A stretch of DNA of 64,000 nt. Source: Diorhabda sublineata (taxonomy: Eukaryota; Arthropoda; Insecta; Coleoptera; Chrysomelidae). Positions 10,830 through 23,735 of the stretch are shown here, in pieces. A program made the position numbers and the translations under genes. Each line of letters starts with the position of its first letter. Within the stretch, counting starts at the first letter, position 1. Under the pieces are notes generated by a model. It saw only the letters and a list, made by a program, of their open reading frames with translations. It was not told the DNA's origin and did not search any database. Location of the stretch: the NCBI RefSeq assembly GCF_026230105.1, contig NC_079485.1:10238872-10302871 (forward strand). The letters are read 5' to 3'.

Positions 10830-11420
10830 GTAATCTTAGTTAACATGGAGTATTTCAGATTATCATTATTGTTAACAGGGTCATGTGTTCTTTCCGACCA
10901 ATCTTTCAGATATAGTCACCGTCTTACTGGAAGAAAGTAATGTGACCGAGCAGGATCTTGTTAGAGGTTAATAATATCATCAATACGGGTGCTCACTAAT
11001 TCGTGGAACCAATTTAAATAGAAATCGGGTTTTTCTCAGTGAGTGAAGGTCCAATAATACTATTCCCAAGAATACCAACATATAGCTGACTTTTGCAAAC
11101 TTTTACTTTATTTGCAAACTATGTATGGCCCATTTCTAAAAAGCTACTGATTTCTATCACTCCAGTAGTGATAATTTGCTGCAGAGTGATGTGGAGGGTC
11201 TGCAGTAAAGGTCTTCAAAACCTCCTTTGTGCTGCTTCATCCATGATGATTGATCCATTTATGTCAGTAAGAGAGCAGATTTCAATAAACTTGGGAACTA
11301 ATCCCAGAACATATTTCTGGCTTAAGTTGAACAATTCTTCTTGCGCATCTTGCACATTTCCCACTGGTAGGTATAATTTGAAATATAAACACCATTTTAA
11401 AAAAGCGTACATCCCTTAAA
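10830..11420 (-). mobile_element. Decayed Tc1/mariner-superfamily (IS630-type) transposon
   Basis: Read on the minus strand, an N-terminal part at 11412-11215 (VGNVQDAQEELFNLSQKYV) matches the layout of the helix-turn-helix start of insect IS630-type transposases. Near 11085-11045 is YVGILGNSIIGPSL, the block just after the first catalytic Asp. A broken QDPARSHYF (normally QDGAPAHY) and a KIGRKEH segment follow at about 10960-10900. Stops interrupt it, so it is a dead copy. The family assignment rests on block order, not on a continuous alignment. Confidence 0.5.
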
Positions 11421-13550
11421 TCGCAAAATTAATTTGTTATTTGGGCGACAATAGTGTTATGAATGATAAATAGAGGATATTTATGCAAAAATCTTCAAAA
11501 TTCTTCACTTCGGCTGCTTTCTTCATCTTATAATCTGTACGACTACAAAAATATTATGCTTCTTTGTTAATTTCGTGGAGATTACAAGTAAAAATATTTT
11601 GATAATTTAATTCATTGTAATTCATTGAAATCATATCACAAAGTGTTCTTGATAACTGAAACTTGTTTACAGTTTTCACCAGCTATAAAAAGTAGGTCAA
11701 TTATGGGATATTTTTGAAAAATTAGTTAAACGACGGTGTCAGTCAACCCCACTTTCCATTAAAGATTTAAGTGGTTGTGTCCGCCCGCGCTACAAAATGA
11801 TGTATTTTCGCTGAAAAACAGCCTACAAGCTGTCCCTCTGAAAAATAAGTGTGTCGTGGGTTTGCATACTTTTGAATTTTTTATAAAGACTGTAGTATGG
11901 AGGAAGGTACATTATCAAATTTAAATATTGTAGAGGTACTCGTATATCAACATATTATGAACTAATTTAGTATAATCGAATTTGAGAATCAAAGTGAAGG
12001 GAACAGGAGAATTGAACTGTTTAAGGTGGAACATTAATTACTCCCTTGAATTCACTCTATACAGTTTTCGTCTTATCCTGTGTATTTATCTGTATATTTT
12101 TATATGTTATTGCTTGTTATATACTCTAAGTTGCCTGTAGTTAGCAATTACGCTTTTTAACTTGAAAAGTATGTGCATTACCACATTTTATATTATACAA
12201 TTTCATAAAACACTATTACTTGTAGTAACGACATACATCTGGGGGTCCATTCCTTCGGAAAAAAAACAAGTTTGTCTTCAATGGGCTTACTAAAAGGTAT
12301 ATTCTTTGAGAGTATACGTTCAGTGTGTGTCAAGCTAACTATTTATAAACTGGTATAAATATTTCCACGTAACTACTTTATGTTATTAGTGTTTGTTTTT
12401 AATTATAAAACCTTTTATTTTAAAAGAAATTAGCATACAAATACAATGTTCATATGAGTAGAGATGGCGTCAATGTAAACAAAATAATGTATTTTTTATT
12501 AGGTTTAAACATCATCGACCCAAATGTTAACTTGTTAAAAATGTTTACAGTAGAATTGATTTAAAGCTTCTAATAATCTCAATTTTTGTACATAGCTCAT
12601 CTATCTTGTACCAGAAGTTTGGCGAGGTTCTACTTTATACTACGTTTTCTGTTTTTCCTTCAAATATTAATTTTACAATCTCGCTTTTTATGTGTAATTA
12701 TAATTGATGTAATATATTTAACAAATTTTATTCGAAATAGTTGAAGCAAATGCTCAAATAGCAAAGAAAAGTTTCTGTTAAGTACGATGACTTAAAATTT
12801 CCACGATGTATCTAAATTTATCCATAAATCAAAAACGAAATAATAATTCGTATTTACATAGGTATATACTGTAGTAGCAAGTATATCCCATAAAAGTAAG
12901 TAGACTGTGATTCTGATAACAAAACGCTAACCAAAATAAAATTCCATCTCCAAACAATGTGACTTAATTCTTCTTAGGAGAGAAAAATACGTTACTTTTT
13001 ATATGGTGGCAATTTCCACTTTCTCAATCTGAAATTATCTTTGGATTATATCTATATCGATTCAATTTATATTAGCTGTATATCTACCATTGTTGTTGCT
13101 TGAACAGAGAAAACAGTTTCGAACTGCAATACGTTGAAGACTTTACCTTGAAAAATAATTGGTTACAAAGGTATTCTTCTTTTAATCATTGTTTATTTCC
13201 AGCTTAAACTATAATCTCTCTCTTTGAACGTACCAATATGTCGAAACTTTTAGCTCTTACAATATTTTTGTTTGCAATAATTTTCACCCCTTAAAAATAA
13301 TTGAAAGGATAGAAGAATTGGTGATAAACAACTACAAAGATTTATAATCAATGTCGTAAAAACCCGAATGGTTAGTAAATATTATATTTTTCTAAATATG
13401 TTTCCTATCTTACATGTTTGTATCTTAGAAGGGTTAGTACAAGATAATATTTAAAACGCCATCATTTAAACTTCTCCTTAGGAATTTATAAATGTTTACC
13501 ATGCCTAAATTGGGAATAAAAATAAAATGAACGGCAGCTATTTGACTTTT
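11421..13550. other. AT-rich intergenic DNA
   Basis: No coding region, RNA gene or paired repeat was found. Confidence 0.4.
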
Positions 13551-14200
13551 AAAGAGGTCTTATTGTTGCTCTTCGGGAAGCTGGAGAGAAAATAAGCAGA
13601 AGTCTGGATACTATTATTATGTTATTAGGCGTGTCACCAACAACACCAAACACGAATAGCAAGAGGCACGGATCCTTGGAATATAAACGGATAAGAAGTT
13701 TTGGGATTTTCCACACCGATATCAGTTAGTGTCACCTTTAATTCTTGAAAGGATAATATATCCATTTCGATGCTGCCAAAAACAACTATTATGATAACAG
13801 AAATGAAACATTATCGCATTTAGTGATGATTCCCTGCTCTGCCTATACATGTATTGTCCTCGAGCGAGGGATAGCAGGAGACGTACCTAACGTCACAAAC
13901 TAAAATATTTTATTGAGCAGCTTTTACATAGCACCGTTAGAGCTGTTAGGAGTATGAGATACTATTGCTTATGGCTCAAGGTCAGCTTTTGTCTTCATCA
14001 GAAACAATATGAATACACATCGATACATTCGAGAAGTAATGGAAATTCATCTGATTCCAGACAACTTTGATCTATTCCCACCAATCTCAAATATGTAAAA
14101 TAGTCGGTAAAAGGTTAAGATATGTTTAGTCTCCTCCTTAAACTCGGATGGTTATTCGACGTGATATAGAAATCGTTTAGAATAAGATACCCCAGCTTCT
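13551..14200 (+). mobile_element. Tc1-like transposase relic
   Basis: The stretch RGLIVALREAGEKISRSLDT, near 13553, matches the helix-turn-helix start of Tc1-type transposases. A second block near 13995-14090 (NNMNTHRYIREVMEIHLIP, then a D..P segment) matches the catalytic NARPHTA...IP..DWPARSPDLNPIE region in order. The coding frame is broken and the copy is dead. No terminal repeats were identified. Confidence 0.5.
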
Positions 14201-14966
14201 GATTATAATTATGCTTAGACGCTTTGGGCAATTTTTGGGCAAACGTGAAGCTTGAAGGCATTATTTATTGTACGTTTCCATGGGGCAAGGTTTACGAGAG
14301 TAAGCCATGCTTATTATTTCAAATTATTTCAGTTCGTGACGCATATGAAAATATAAAATTAATGAACAGTTCACACGATTTTGCGTTCGTGGCGCTAATT
14401 ATTTATTGTTCACAAGTTTAGTCTAGATCGAAACATAGATCATGAATAAACTAGTTGTTGAAAGGTGTGCCGTTATGAGTTCTGCTCTTTTTTTTTGTAT
14501 TATATCAGCAAAAATATTAGGTACCAGATTCGTTTAACTTCGTATAAACGAATAAATGAGCACATATGATCAAACCAGAATATTTTTGGCTTTTAGATAT
14601 AATTTGTACCAGACCTCGCACTGCTAGATATTTTTTCAACTCCTAACAATAAGAGCTTCTTAGATTTTTCATTACACAATCATTTATTTTGGCCAAAGAT
14701 CAGAAATTTTTAATTCATGTCTTATCCTATTAGCAGCTGCGTGCAAAACTATCATGATATCCATCGAAATTTAAGTCATATAACACTTTTTTCAGATACC
14801 ATAACTCCAAAAAACATGTGGTTTCATTGTCATTAAACTTCATCAGAAACGTATTTCATGAAAGTATGATTAAGCACCATTAAGTAGGTGAATAAAATAT
14901 TATTCATTTACATATTACTTGCTCATATATAAGCCAAATATTACCGAAATAAAATATATATCATTG
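14201..14966. other. Intergenic DNA without recognised features
   Basis: It has a 65-codon open frame at 14224-14421 with no family resemblance. Nothing else is supported. Confidence 0.35.
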
Positions 14967-16392
14967 TTTTCTGGGTGTTCTAGCTAACTCATTTAAGAGA
15001 CATTTGGAAACATTTTAAATCAAGCATTTATTATTGAATTTTCCCACATAAACAGTAGTTTAAGAGAATTAGGGCTACGTAAATTTTCGAAATATTCGAT
15101 TATGTAAGAAATATTTGTTTCATTTTTTTTTCGTTATAATTTGATGGAAATTTATGAATATTCGCTTATTTGTGAGTAAAAGTTGACAGTATATTCAAAA
15201 AAAAACAAATTCTTGTGAAAAGAGTTGATGAAAAAAATCTTTATACCAGTTTTGAATAGAAAACACAAACGCTTTTGTTATCAAGCATCCATAGACACTA
15301 TTTTGTATAAAATGTTTTGTATGCCGATCACTGCATAAATAATCTCAATACCCACACAACCTCCAGTTATTTCGATATCATTATAAGTCAGAATTCAGCA
15401 TTATATACTCTAAAGAATTTGTTCATTATTCAGAAAACCATATTTGCAATAATATATGACATTGATTATCAACTATATATTTGAAAAATAGTAGTTCAAT
15501 CTAAAGAAGACTTGGTAATAACAATTTAATAAATATTTTCATTTCTGTCATTAAAATTCTAAACATTGAAGCTTTTAATAAATATTATTCTTGACGACTA
15601 TACTCTTTTACATCTATATCTTTTTTATTAAGTGATGATACTTTTGGTGGTATCCATATTGTGATTCTTATCTCAAATATAGTACCAATTAGTTTGCCCC
15701 ATGTCTTCCTCTTTTTTGGTTTTGCCTAATTGTGGCTCCCATACTTCCTTCACTGGTCGTGAAACTATTCTTCGTCAAAATTTTTCTAGGAAGTATGAGA
15801 TGTTTTCTGCAATTAGGACTATATCATCATCACGATACGAAATGATTATTTTTAACGATAAAGATTTCCTGGATAGTTTTATATGCAAAGATAAATTGAA
15901 CTTTTTCCTTTGTGGACATATGAAAACTCAATATGCGGGTATGGGGCTCAAATAATCTTCATGCGATGTTACATGTGCAACGAGATTTCTTAAATTTCAA
16001 ACGATATACGTGATCAGCAATAACATGACCTCTAGATTAGAGGATCTAGTGATAGGGCTTGCAAGGTCACCCGATCTAATTTCGTATGATTTCAACATTT
16101 TTAGGTTCATAAAGGATCGTCTGTATGTGCCACCATAGTCTTCCCATTGAGAAGCAGGATTGTAAGAACTCTTGTAACAAGTACTCCGAAGATACCGATC
16201 AACATATGGGGAGTACCGCACATCGCCTTAACATGTGCCGTGTAATGAATGGTGCTCACACTTTCGGGGTTTAATGTAAAACTCTTCTTATTCCTCTTTC
16301 GATTGATGTATCATTTATATCTGTTGAATGTTATAAATTATAAAGAGTTAAAACCCCAGTATTCAGGTATTCATTTTGAAAAACCCGGTATA
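14967..16392 (+). mobile_element. IS630-type Tc1/mariner transposon relic, about 1.4 kb
   Basis: Transposase blocks on the plus strand are KDKLNFFLCGHMKTQ near 15885 (first catalytic region, normally FSDEA.F.L.G.VN.QN), IGLARSPDLISYDFNIF near 16052, and FIKDRLYVPP near 16110. A tail block ..VLRRYR and an NGAH-like end follow near 16170-16250. Imperfect terminal repeats appear as GGGTGTTC near 14969 and the reverse complement of GGGTTTTTC near 16378. The length fits a full-size element with many inactivating changes. Confidence 0.6.
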
Positions 16393-19300
16393 TTATTATT
16401 ATATTTATATATTATGAGCTATAGATAATCGTCAGGAATGCTTTATATTATAAAATACCAACAACTGAAATTTCCTAATTTCATAAATAATTGCAATATT
16501 CTTTTCTTTGTGTGTTCCATATTTTTAGAGAAAGAAGTATTCTCGAATAATTTGTATATAAAATAGATTCATGGAATTCAAGGAATCTTCATACGATAAA
16601 TATATCAAACATTTCATAGGAAACGTTCTCATTTTACAACATTGAAAAATTAGCTGTCAGTTGTGCTTATTTCATGAATCCAATTCTAAAAATGCAGAAT
16701 TTTTCTTATTGTTAGTAAATATAAGATAAAATAAAAGTGTCACCTACATTTCGTGAAACTAATTATAGTTACAGGAATTTTGTTGGCTAGGATTGATTAA
16801 TATCGAAATTCATATAATTAATTACAAGATATTTATCTCGATTAATGACATATATTTATTTCAACACCTATGGTAAAATCACTGTATTCTTTGTCCTGTA
16901 GAAATGTACAGTTGATCGGCATATTATAAAACATAAGTAATTTTGATCCACTGGTCACATGGTTTTTTGTTCGCAAGAGAATTTGAAAGAAATGTGAACA
17001 TGGAACAATCATTTTGAAATGCTCTAATAATTATAATAATATTGTAAGTTATTTTTAACGGGACAACAGTGTAACTTTAGATAGACAGTTAAACACACAC
17101 ATTTGGTGCTAAATTAGAGTTTAATTGTGATTTGCCTAAACAATGATAATGTTAAGTAAGAGTATAGCTTGTGTCAATTCATGGTTTCAATTCTTTGAAC
17201 CTACTTCATATGTTCGTTTATACGAATTTTGTTCTATTATAAGTACTCCATTGTCTCGTATGAAGACTTTAATTTTCTCCATTATATTCCCCTCGGATAC
17301 GATCATTCATTACTTCCTCGTAATTATTTTTCCATGACCGTTTTATAATACAAATTTGTCATGATGCATTCTATTTATTTATAAGTTTTTGGTTTCTGAC
17401 GCCATAAATATATAATCCTTTGTTCGTCTTTTTCATTTTTATTTAGTACTATTGCGATTAACTGCAACAACATTCCTAGTACACAACAAAATCGTAATAA
17501 TGATAATTAATCAAGAGTAACCTGTGGGAAAAAGCATTATATATATTTTGAGTTTATTTCTATTGAACCTCTATTCTCTCTCTTTCATTCTAGATTCCAG
17601 CATTCTGGTCAATTCTGGTTATCTGTTACAAAATAAAAACCACTTCACTACAGTATTCGAAGACTTCTACTAGTAATGATAAAAAACAGTACGTTTTCAT
17701 TTAAAAATTCGTTAGTATAATTTAAAAAATTATCTCGTGACGTGGTTTATCTGTCATGATTTATAGGTAACTCAATTCTCACTGACTATCAATATCTTCA
17801 CCTGACTAAATCTTATTTTAATACATTTATTAGTACATTTTATAGGTTGATGTGGATGTGAAACATTTCCATTTTAAACTCTCTTTGCGAAAATTATTTA
17901 TGTGAGACGAACGTATGTGTTTTTTTTAATATTGGTAGTTTTGATACATTTATTGATAAGATTTTGTGTCTCTATATATTCAATATTAAAATTTTGCAGA
18001 GAGGAAGACTTCGATGAAAATAACTACTAGCACCGAGCAATTTTCAAGTTTCTGAAACCTTACCACGCCAGCTTTACCGAAAGTTTTCCTCTACTTTTAC
18101 ATTCTTCATCATCATCCTCAATTACTATAAAACTGTTTGATACTAAAATGTCCTGCTTTTTAAAAAAAATTTGTAACAACAGAGATTTTTACACTTCTCT
18201 TCAATTACTATATTATCAGAAATCACCAAAATCGTAAATTGTACACATAGTTCAAAAATACCATTCACTAGTTTCCACCAAGTAGAACACTATTGTTGGT
18301 GAAATAAAAAATTTTATTTGATACTTTATAGTTATATGAAATGGAAGACGACCAATGAACAGTTTGAAACACGTACTTTTGTTGGTTCACAAAGGACTTT
18401 TTTCCCATTCACGCAACATTCTTGGGATTTTCTGAAACTATTGAATGGTAGAAGAAATTAAATTAGTGAAAAATCTTTGTTCTTACTGAATTCTATTGTT
18501 CAACTTCAGTATTGTAATATAAAGAGATAAAAGTTAGTACAAATATTTAAATGAATTTTGCCTTAAGAATTCGTTCTTATAGCACTATATTACTCTTGAA
18601 TAAATATAATAATTTGTAAATATTGTTACACAAAACAAATTGCCCAATAAATTATACTGCGATTTTTCTTTTTTTTATTTTTCTCATTCCTAGTAAAATT
18701 ATGATAACAATTTTTTAAATTTCTGGGTAGATGAAATTTTAAAACATCGATTTATTAAAACTAAATTCAATATTTTTTAAAACATGAGCTCTTAAGTATG
18801 GCTTATTATTGTAATATATATGATAAGGGAGAGAACTACTTGAATAACACACACAAAGCCAAAATGCTACTGAAGCTCATGCTAAAGACTAATAAAAAAT
18901 GAAACGTCAAAAAAAATATTGAATATTGGAGTAAGTTCGTGACATATTTATCACAAAAATCATAATGTAACTCATCTATCTTGAGTAGGTTCACACAAAA
19001 TTTGATTTGACGAGACTCGTAGTGCTTCAGAAATAGCTCAAAATATTCTGTCGAGGAATTGAGGAATGTACCTAAATGTGACACCACAAGGAATGCTAGC
19101 AATCACATGGCATCCCTGTCACAGATTAAGATTCAAAATTTATTTTTTTTTATGCAAAAAAATATACATAATTTCTATTCCACTCCATTGGAAAAATAAT
19201 TATTTATTGAAAACAAAATTTTAAACTGAATTGTCAATATTTTGAAAATGATCTATATGTAAAATTCTTATTTTCTGATATCATTTATATCGGTAAAATC

Positions 19301-19489
19301 AATTCATTTAAATTTTTAACAGCATGCTTTGGTTTGTGTGTTTCTGATGGGATGAATGTAGTGGATATTGGATCAACATGTAGAGAAGACTCTAGCTCTA
19401 TGATTATGATTAAAATGATAATCAGAAAATCCTAATCTGCAGTCTCCTCATCAAAATTCCAACAATCTCTAAATTATTTTTTAATGGTT
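16393..19489. other. AT-rich intergenic DNA
   Basis: I found no supported gene. Two open frames of 60-90 codons (17143-17337 plus, 18836-19102 minus) are hydrophobic but have no recognisable motif, and I regard them as chance frames. Confidence 0.4.
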
Positions 19490-20215
19490 TTATTTTCTCT
19501 TTTGTGTTGAATATACACAGATGGCGATATATATGTTTCTTCAGGTTATAGAATAATCAGCGTCGATGTTCATTTACTTTAACATTGTTTTCACGTGGAA
19601 ATTCAATTGTCTGTTGTGTAGTGTGTGACGAAGCATTATCTAAATGCACATCAATCTCAATTCAAAAACTACAGGTAAACATTTTGTGGTACACCACTTT
19701 GCTGTAACTATACGTTGATCTTCAAGCCCAATTTCTTTCACAAATCCAGTATTACGAATCAAATTTTCGTAAATAAGTTTCTTGATAGACATTTGCGTTG
19801 TGGTTATTATTGGTGTTGATGAATTTTCACACATAAACCTTTTGTGGTTGAGAATACCATAAAATGGTAGGTATGTCTCATCACATGTTACTTTAGAATA
19901 CGGTTTCCACCAACATATAACATTTCCCGCGCGATTCTTACTCGCTCTACCATTCACAAATCGTTATGTAGATGTGGCACCCAACGAGATATAATGAATA
20001 TATGATCATGTAAAATTGATTTAACTGTTTCGTCAATCGCTTGATAGATTTTGTTTCAAACGGTAACTGAGGGGCTACGAACACGTTCTTCATTACCAAG
20101 TGATATCCGTCTTCTTTTAAATTCCCTCGAAATACAGTTTCTCTTATCACCAAAATCCCAGTGAAAATGTCCCCTATATTCACTTGAATCGACCTTAAAA
20201 TCATAATTTGTTTAT
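19490..20215 (-). mobile_element. mariner transposase pseudogene
   Basis: On the minus strand an almost collinear but broken mariner transposase can be read. The N-terminal region at 20204-19950 includes EDGYHLV and LVGCHIYITICEW. The first catalytic region is KVTCDETYLPFYG near 19890, where DE is normally the start of DETW. Then come GFVKEIGLEDQRIVTAKWCTT near 19750-19690 and LDNASSHTTQQTIEFPRENNVKV (about 19635-19560; HDNASSHT in live copies). The HPPYSPDLA block is lost. The block wording fits the mariner lineage whose members carry GHVATVPLE..R. Stops and frameshifts make it inactive. Confidence 0.7.
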
Positions 20216-21729
20216 ACCGCTATTTACTTTGTGATAGCAGCGACTTTATTGCAATTTAATACTTAGGGATAATAGTATGTAAAAAAATGAAATGTTATCA
20301 GCTCTAATTTTCTAGTTTCGTGGCATCTCAAAATATACAGAGTGGCTCTGTTAAAAATATTAAGCCAGTGGTAGTTACAGTCTTGAAAATTAATTAGCAC
20401 TATTCCAAGGTTTCTTATATATCTCGCTATAAGTTATTTCAATTCAATTCAATATTATCAGTATTAATTTGTTAATAGTATTTAAATAGAAATTCTAAAA
20501 GTTCTAGGTTGATACAATTTTCTACCTATAGTGTGACTATGTTAGGTGGATTCCGTTTTTATTTAATTGTAGTTTACTTAACCCTGTAATACGAAAATAA
20601 TATTTGTTAGAAGGGCTTTGAGATATATTTATTTCGTATAATGTCTGCTCTGGATGGAGCTTCAAGCTAAGTACATCCTACTATCAATGATTAAGGCTTG
20701 TTAAATATTGGAATTGAGAAATATTTAGAAAAATGCCACTATACATTTTCAGAATAATCGTAATTATATATTTTTCTACCTAATATCTAGGTCGAACAAT
20801 AATTTTTTTTTCTCCAACAACTAGTTACATTTCTCTTTCCACTTCCACAAAATATTAACTTAATAAATATATATCAAATTATAAATAATGATTATCGCTA
20901 AATATTATGTTTATTATGATTATTCAATACATCATTACTATACAACTTAATTATCTAATTAATTATTTAGATAGAACGCTAGCGAACAATCAACTGATTT
21001 ATTATCAAGGACATTGATGATACTTAGCTTGGAATCTTTTTGTTATATTAAACTGTTTGCATTTTTTTATTTTCATAATGATCTTTTGTAGCTATTATTA
21101 TATTAATAAACTATTATACATACCAAACTAGTAAAAAAGCATCGATATAATTTAAAATAAAAAATATTTAATAAATTATGCATTGTATTCCAATTAAAAG
21201 TTGCACTTGAATCATAATTTATGTTTCAACCTCCTTTTACTGTCCTTAGGGATGCTTAAAAATACCTTATTTGGTGTAGTAATAGTGGTGTTGATACATT
21301 TTACATAAAACCGACCTTTTTTGATCCAGGCTTCGACATCCTAACAAAAAATACAAAACTCAATCGGCGCTGGTGACGTAAGCAAGCAATTGGTGTGTTG
21401 CAAGAAGAAATATGGGCGTAGTAAAAATATTTATATCAGCTCTATTGTGACCATTCAAACCATTTAAAAATTTAAACCCGACATTGTTTTCAGACCGATT
21501 AGAAAAAATAACAAAACAGTTCAATTTTAACCTATGAAGTCCTCAATTTTAATATAGTTTAAAGCTTCGTTTTTCATTGCTAGAGCGCCCAGAAACACAC
21601 CTCAAAAGCTTTAAATGGAGACGTTAATTAACATGATTATAAAGCTGTTTCTATTGTCTACCTAACCCCGTTTTTTTTTTGGAAAATAGTTTCTTGAGAA
21701 AACTAGACAATTGTAAAAATAAACGTTGA
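20216..21729. other. Intergenic DNA without recognised features
   Basis: AT-rich. No coding similarity or paired repeat was found. Confidence 0.35.
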
Positions 21730-21849
21730 AAAATGATTTAATTTTAACCAATATACTGTGCAGAGTAGCCACCGTCTATTTTCAAATGCTTTATTTTTAC
21801 AATATGTCTGGTATCATCACGATTCTTTTTCGAAGGTTCTGAAGAGAGT

Positions 21850-22706
21850 GAAGCTAAGGACTCATATTTAAAGTGTCGTTTTAACACGCATTAACACGTG
21901 TTATATGAATATCTACGTTATTTTAACTAGATCTATGCATATTATTGTGATGTGTCGTCAGGGTTGGTCAGATTTTCCGCAGAAGTGTTACAAAGTGTTA
22001 TAGGTTATATTCACCACCTGTGCCGAGTTTGTTGTTCTGAGCGTGACTGAAAAGTGTTTCATAAACTATATTCGTTTCCGTAATATATCTATAATTATCT
22101 TTATGTTAATTGGGGTACAATTTATAGAAGAGGTACGAAAGTATGAGCTTTTGTACAATTTCCCAAATAAGGAATACCGAGACCAACGAAAACTAATAGT
22201 TATGTTTCAGAAAATACTCAAGAAAGTTCCTTTTCTAATACATTAAGTCGTTCCTCTTGAGATATTGCTTCTCTAAAATTTGTATTTTGCTTCTTTAATT
22301 TACTTTCTAGTAAATTGTAAACCACGTCGAATTCCTTCTTGGTCATCCTGATATACATTTTACACCTGTCATCGTCATTGCTAATTTCAGCCCACAGAAC
22401 ATGATATGTGCCTACGTTGGTTTATTGGATGAACCTAGTACTCCCTGGATTCTTATTGTAGCACAAGCAATGCTGCAGTAATCGCAACCATTTCTTCATC
22501 TTCTTCATCTAACTAATCGATCTTGTAGGTATAATGAAGCATATTATAAGCTCCGGAGGATTAGGAATGTGTGTTGTGTCAACCTGAAGGTCGAGGATAC
22601 TACTTAACAGGTTAAAAACATCAAAATATCAGCTGGCACACACGTTTTATAACACACATATGTGTCCGGCCTATCTGATGTGTCGCATGTGTCCTTAGCT
22701 TTAAGT
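21850..22706. mobile_element. PIF/Harbinger relic with MADF fragment
   Basis: On the minus strand at about 22540-22205 is a decayed Harbinger transposase N-terminus. It includes YIRMTKKEFDVVYNLLESKL and TNFREAISQEERLNVL, matching the family's M...F..LL..V...I...DT..R..I....RL..TL pattern. On the plus strand at 22115-22245 is FIEEVRKYELLYNFPNKEYRD, a MADF DNA-binding domain start. PIF/Harbinger elements carry both a transposase and such a Myb/MADF protein. Inverted ends are suggested by AAGCTAAGGAC near 21851 and its reverse complement GTCCTTAGCTT near 22691-22701. The element is truncated and dead. Confidence 0.6.
22115..22245 (+). pseudogene. MADF-domain protein fragment
   Basis: The 43 or so residues beginning IQFIEEVRKYELLYNF match the start of the MADF fold (FI..V..YP.LYN....Y.....R...W..IA). 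The frame then runs into a stop at 22246, where the oppositely oriented transposase fragment begins. It is probably the second ORF of the Harbinger element and not a host gene. Confidence 0.5.
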
Positions 22707-23735
22707 GCTGTCGACAAAAAAGTTGGTTTTTATGAGGATCTGTATCATCTTCCAGTGTTTGGGTTAGTAACAGATTATTAAGTTTTTCTTACAAGTCTAA
22801 GTAACTGTTAACTTTGAACCCATTAAAAGTGGCTCCCCAGAATTCCTACCCAAACAGTCACTTTTTGGGGTCTTTCTGAATGTCCTTTTCTAAAAACGTG
22901 TAGATTTTTATCTGTACGATAATAACAAGTATGCCTATTAACTTGACAATTCACTTTCCTTAGAGAAACAAACATTTTAATACAAATCTGCGTTATCATG
23001 AGATTCTCACAGTTACGTTTTTTACTTGAAATATAAACATTTCAATTAAATGTGATTTTGAGTTGCTATTTCATATGGTTTTGTTTACAGAGCCCAGCAA
23101 GGACACTAGTACACTCAGTATTTTCATATGATCCTGTACAGTTTTACCATTCAACTTTTGAAACTGTGGAAACATGAGAATTTTGCTTTTTACCACCGTC
23201 AATCCTAATTTTTATTTGAAAAACTAAAAACTACAATTAGTGCAAATAAGGATATGTCTTAAACCATTCACAACAAAAAACTTGTTAAACCTAACCACAA
23301 GAAAACCATTTAAAATATAGGGTTTCATAGATATAAACCAGCTTTACAATGGTGTATACTCTATGCCATTTAGAATTTCTAAAGGGATAGTTCAGTTCAT
23401 AATTTCTCTTCAAATCAGATTTTTGCATGATCATTCTCTGGTTACTAAGAATATGTATAACGTAATATAATCTTATCACTCCATAAAAAAAAATTTATTC
23501 ATATATTATTGTCGGGATCCAGTTTTTATCATTATATGCGCGTTTTCAGTTTTTTTAATAGAATTTTCTCCATATTTAACAACTAGCTAATTCGCAGTAC
23601 ACCAGAAGCCTGAGATGCTTTCATTATCGACTGGGTTATCATACATCTGCAAGTGGCCCAAAACTGCCACCTCGACTGCTTCATTCCTGATCGTTCTCTG
23701 AACTTCGTATCGTTTGTATCACTTAGAATCCGTTA

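Larger units (their letters stand above)
21730..23735 (-). mobile_element. IS630-type transposon relic split by a Harbinger insertion
   Basis: Minus-strand transposase blocks run from an N-terminal RNEAVEVAVLGHLQMYDNP near 23690-23630 to NLHVFRKGHSERPQKVTVWVGILGSHF near 22915-22835. They may resume beyond the Harbinger element at 21840-21740 with a LRKRIVMIPDIL-like C-terminal block. The N-terminal part shares sequence with the copy at 34950-35720. Many stops are present. The link across the insertion is an inference from block order. Confidence 0.5.

Noticed and set aside
11093..11419. 108-codon plus-strand open frame
   Set aside because: It lies antisense to better-supported IS630-type transposase remnants on the minus strand, and it has no domain of its own.
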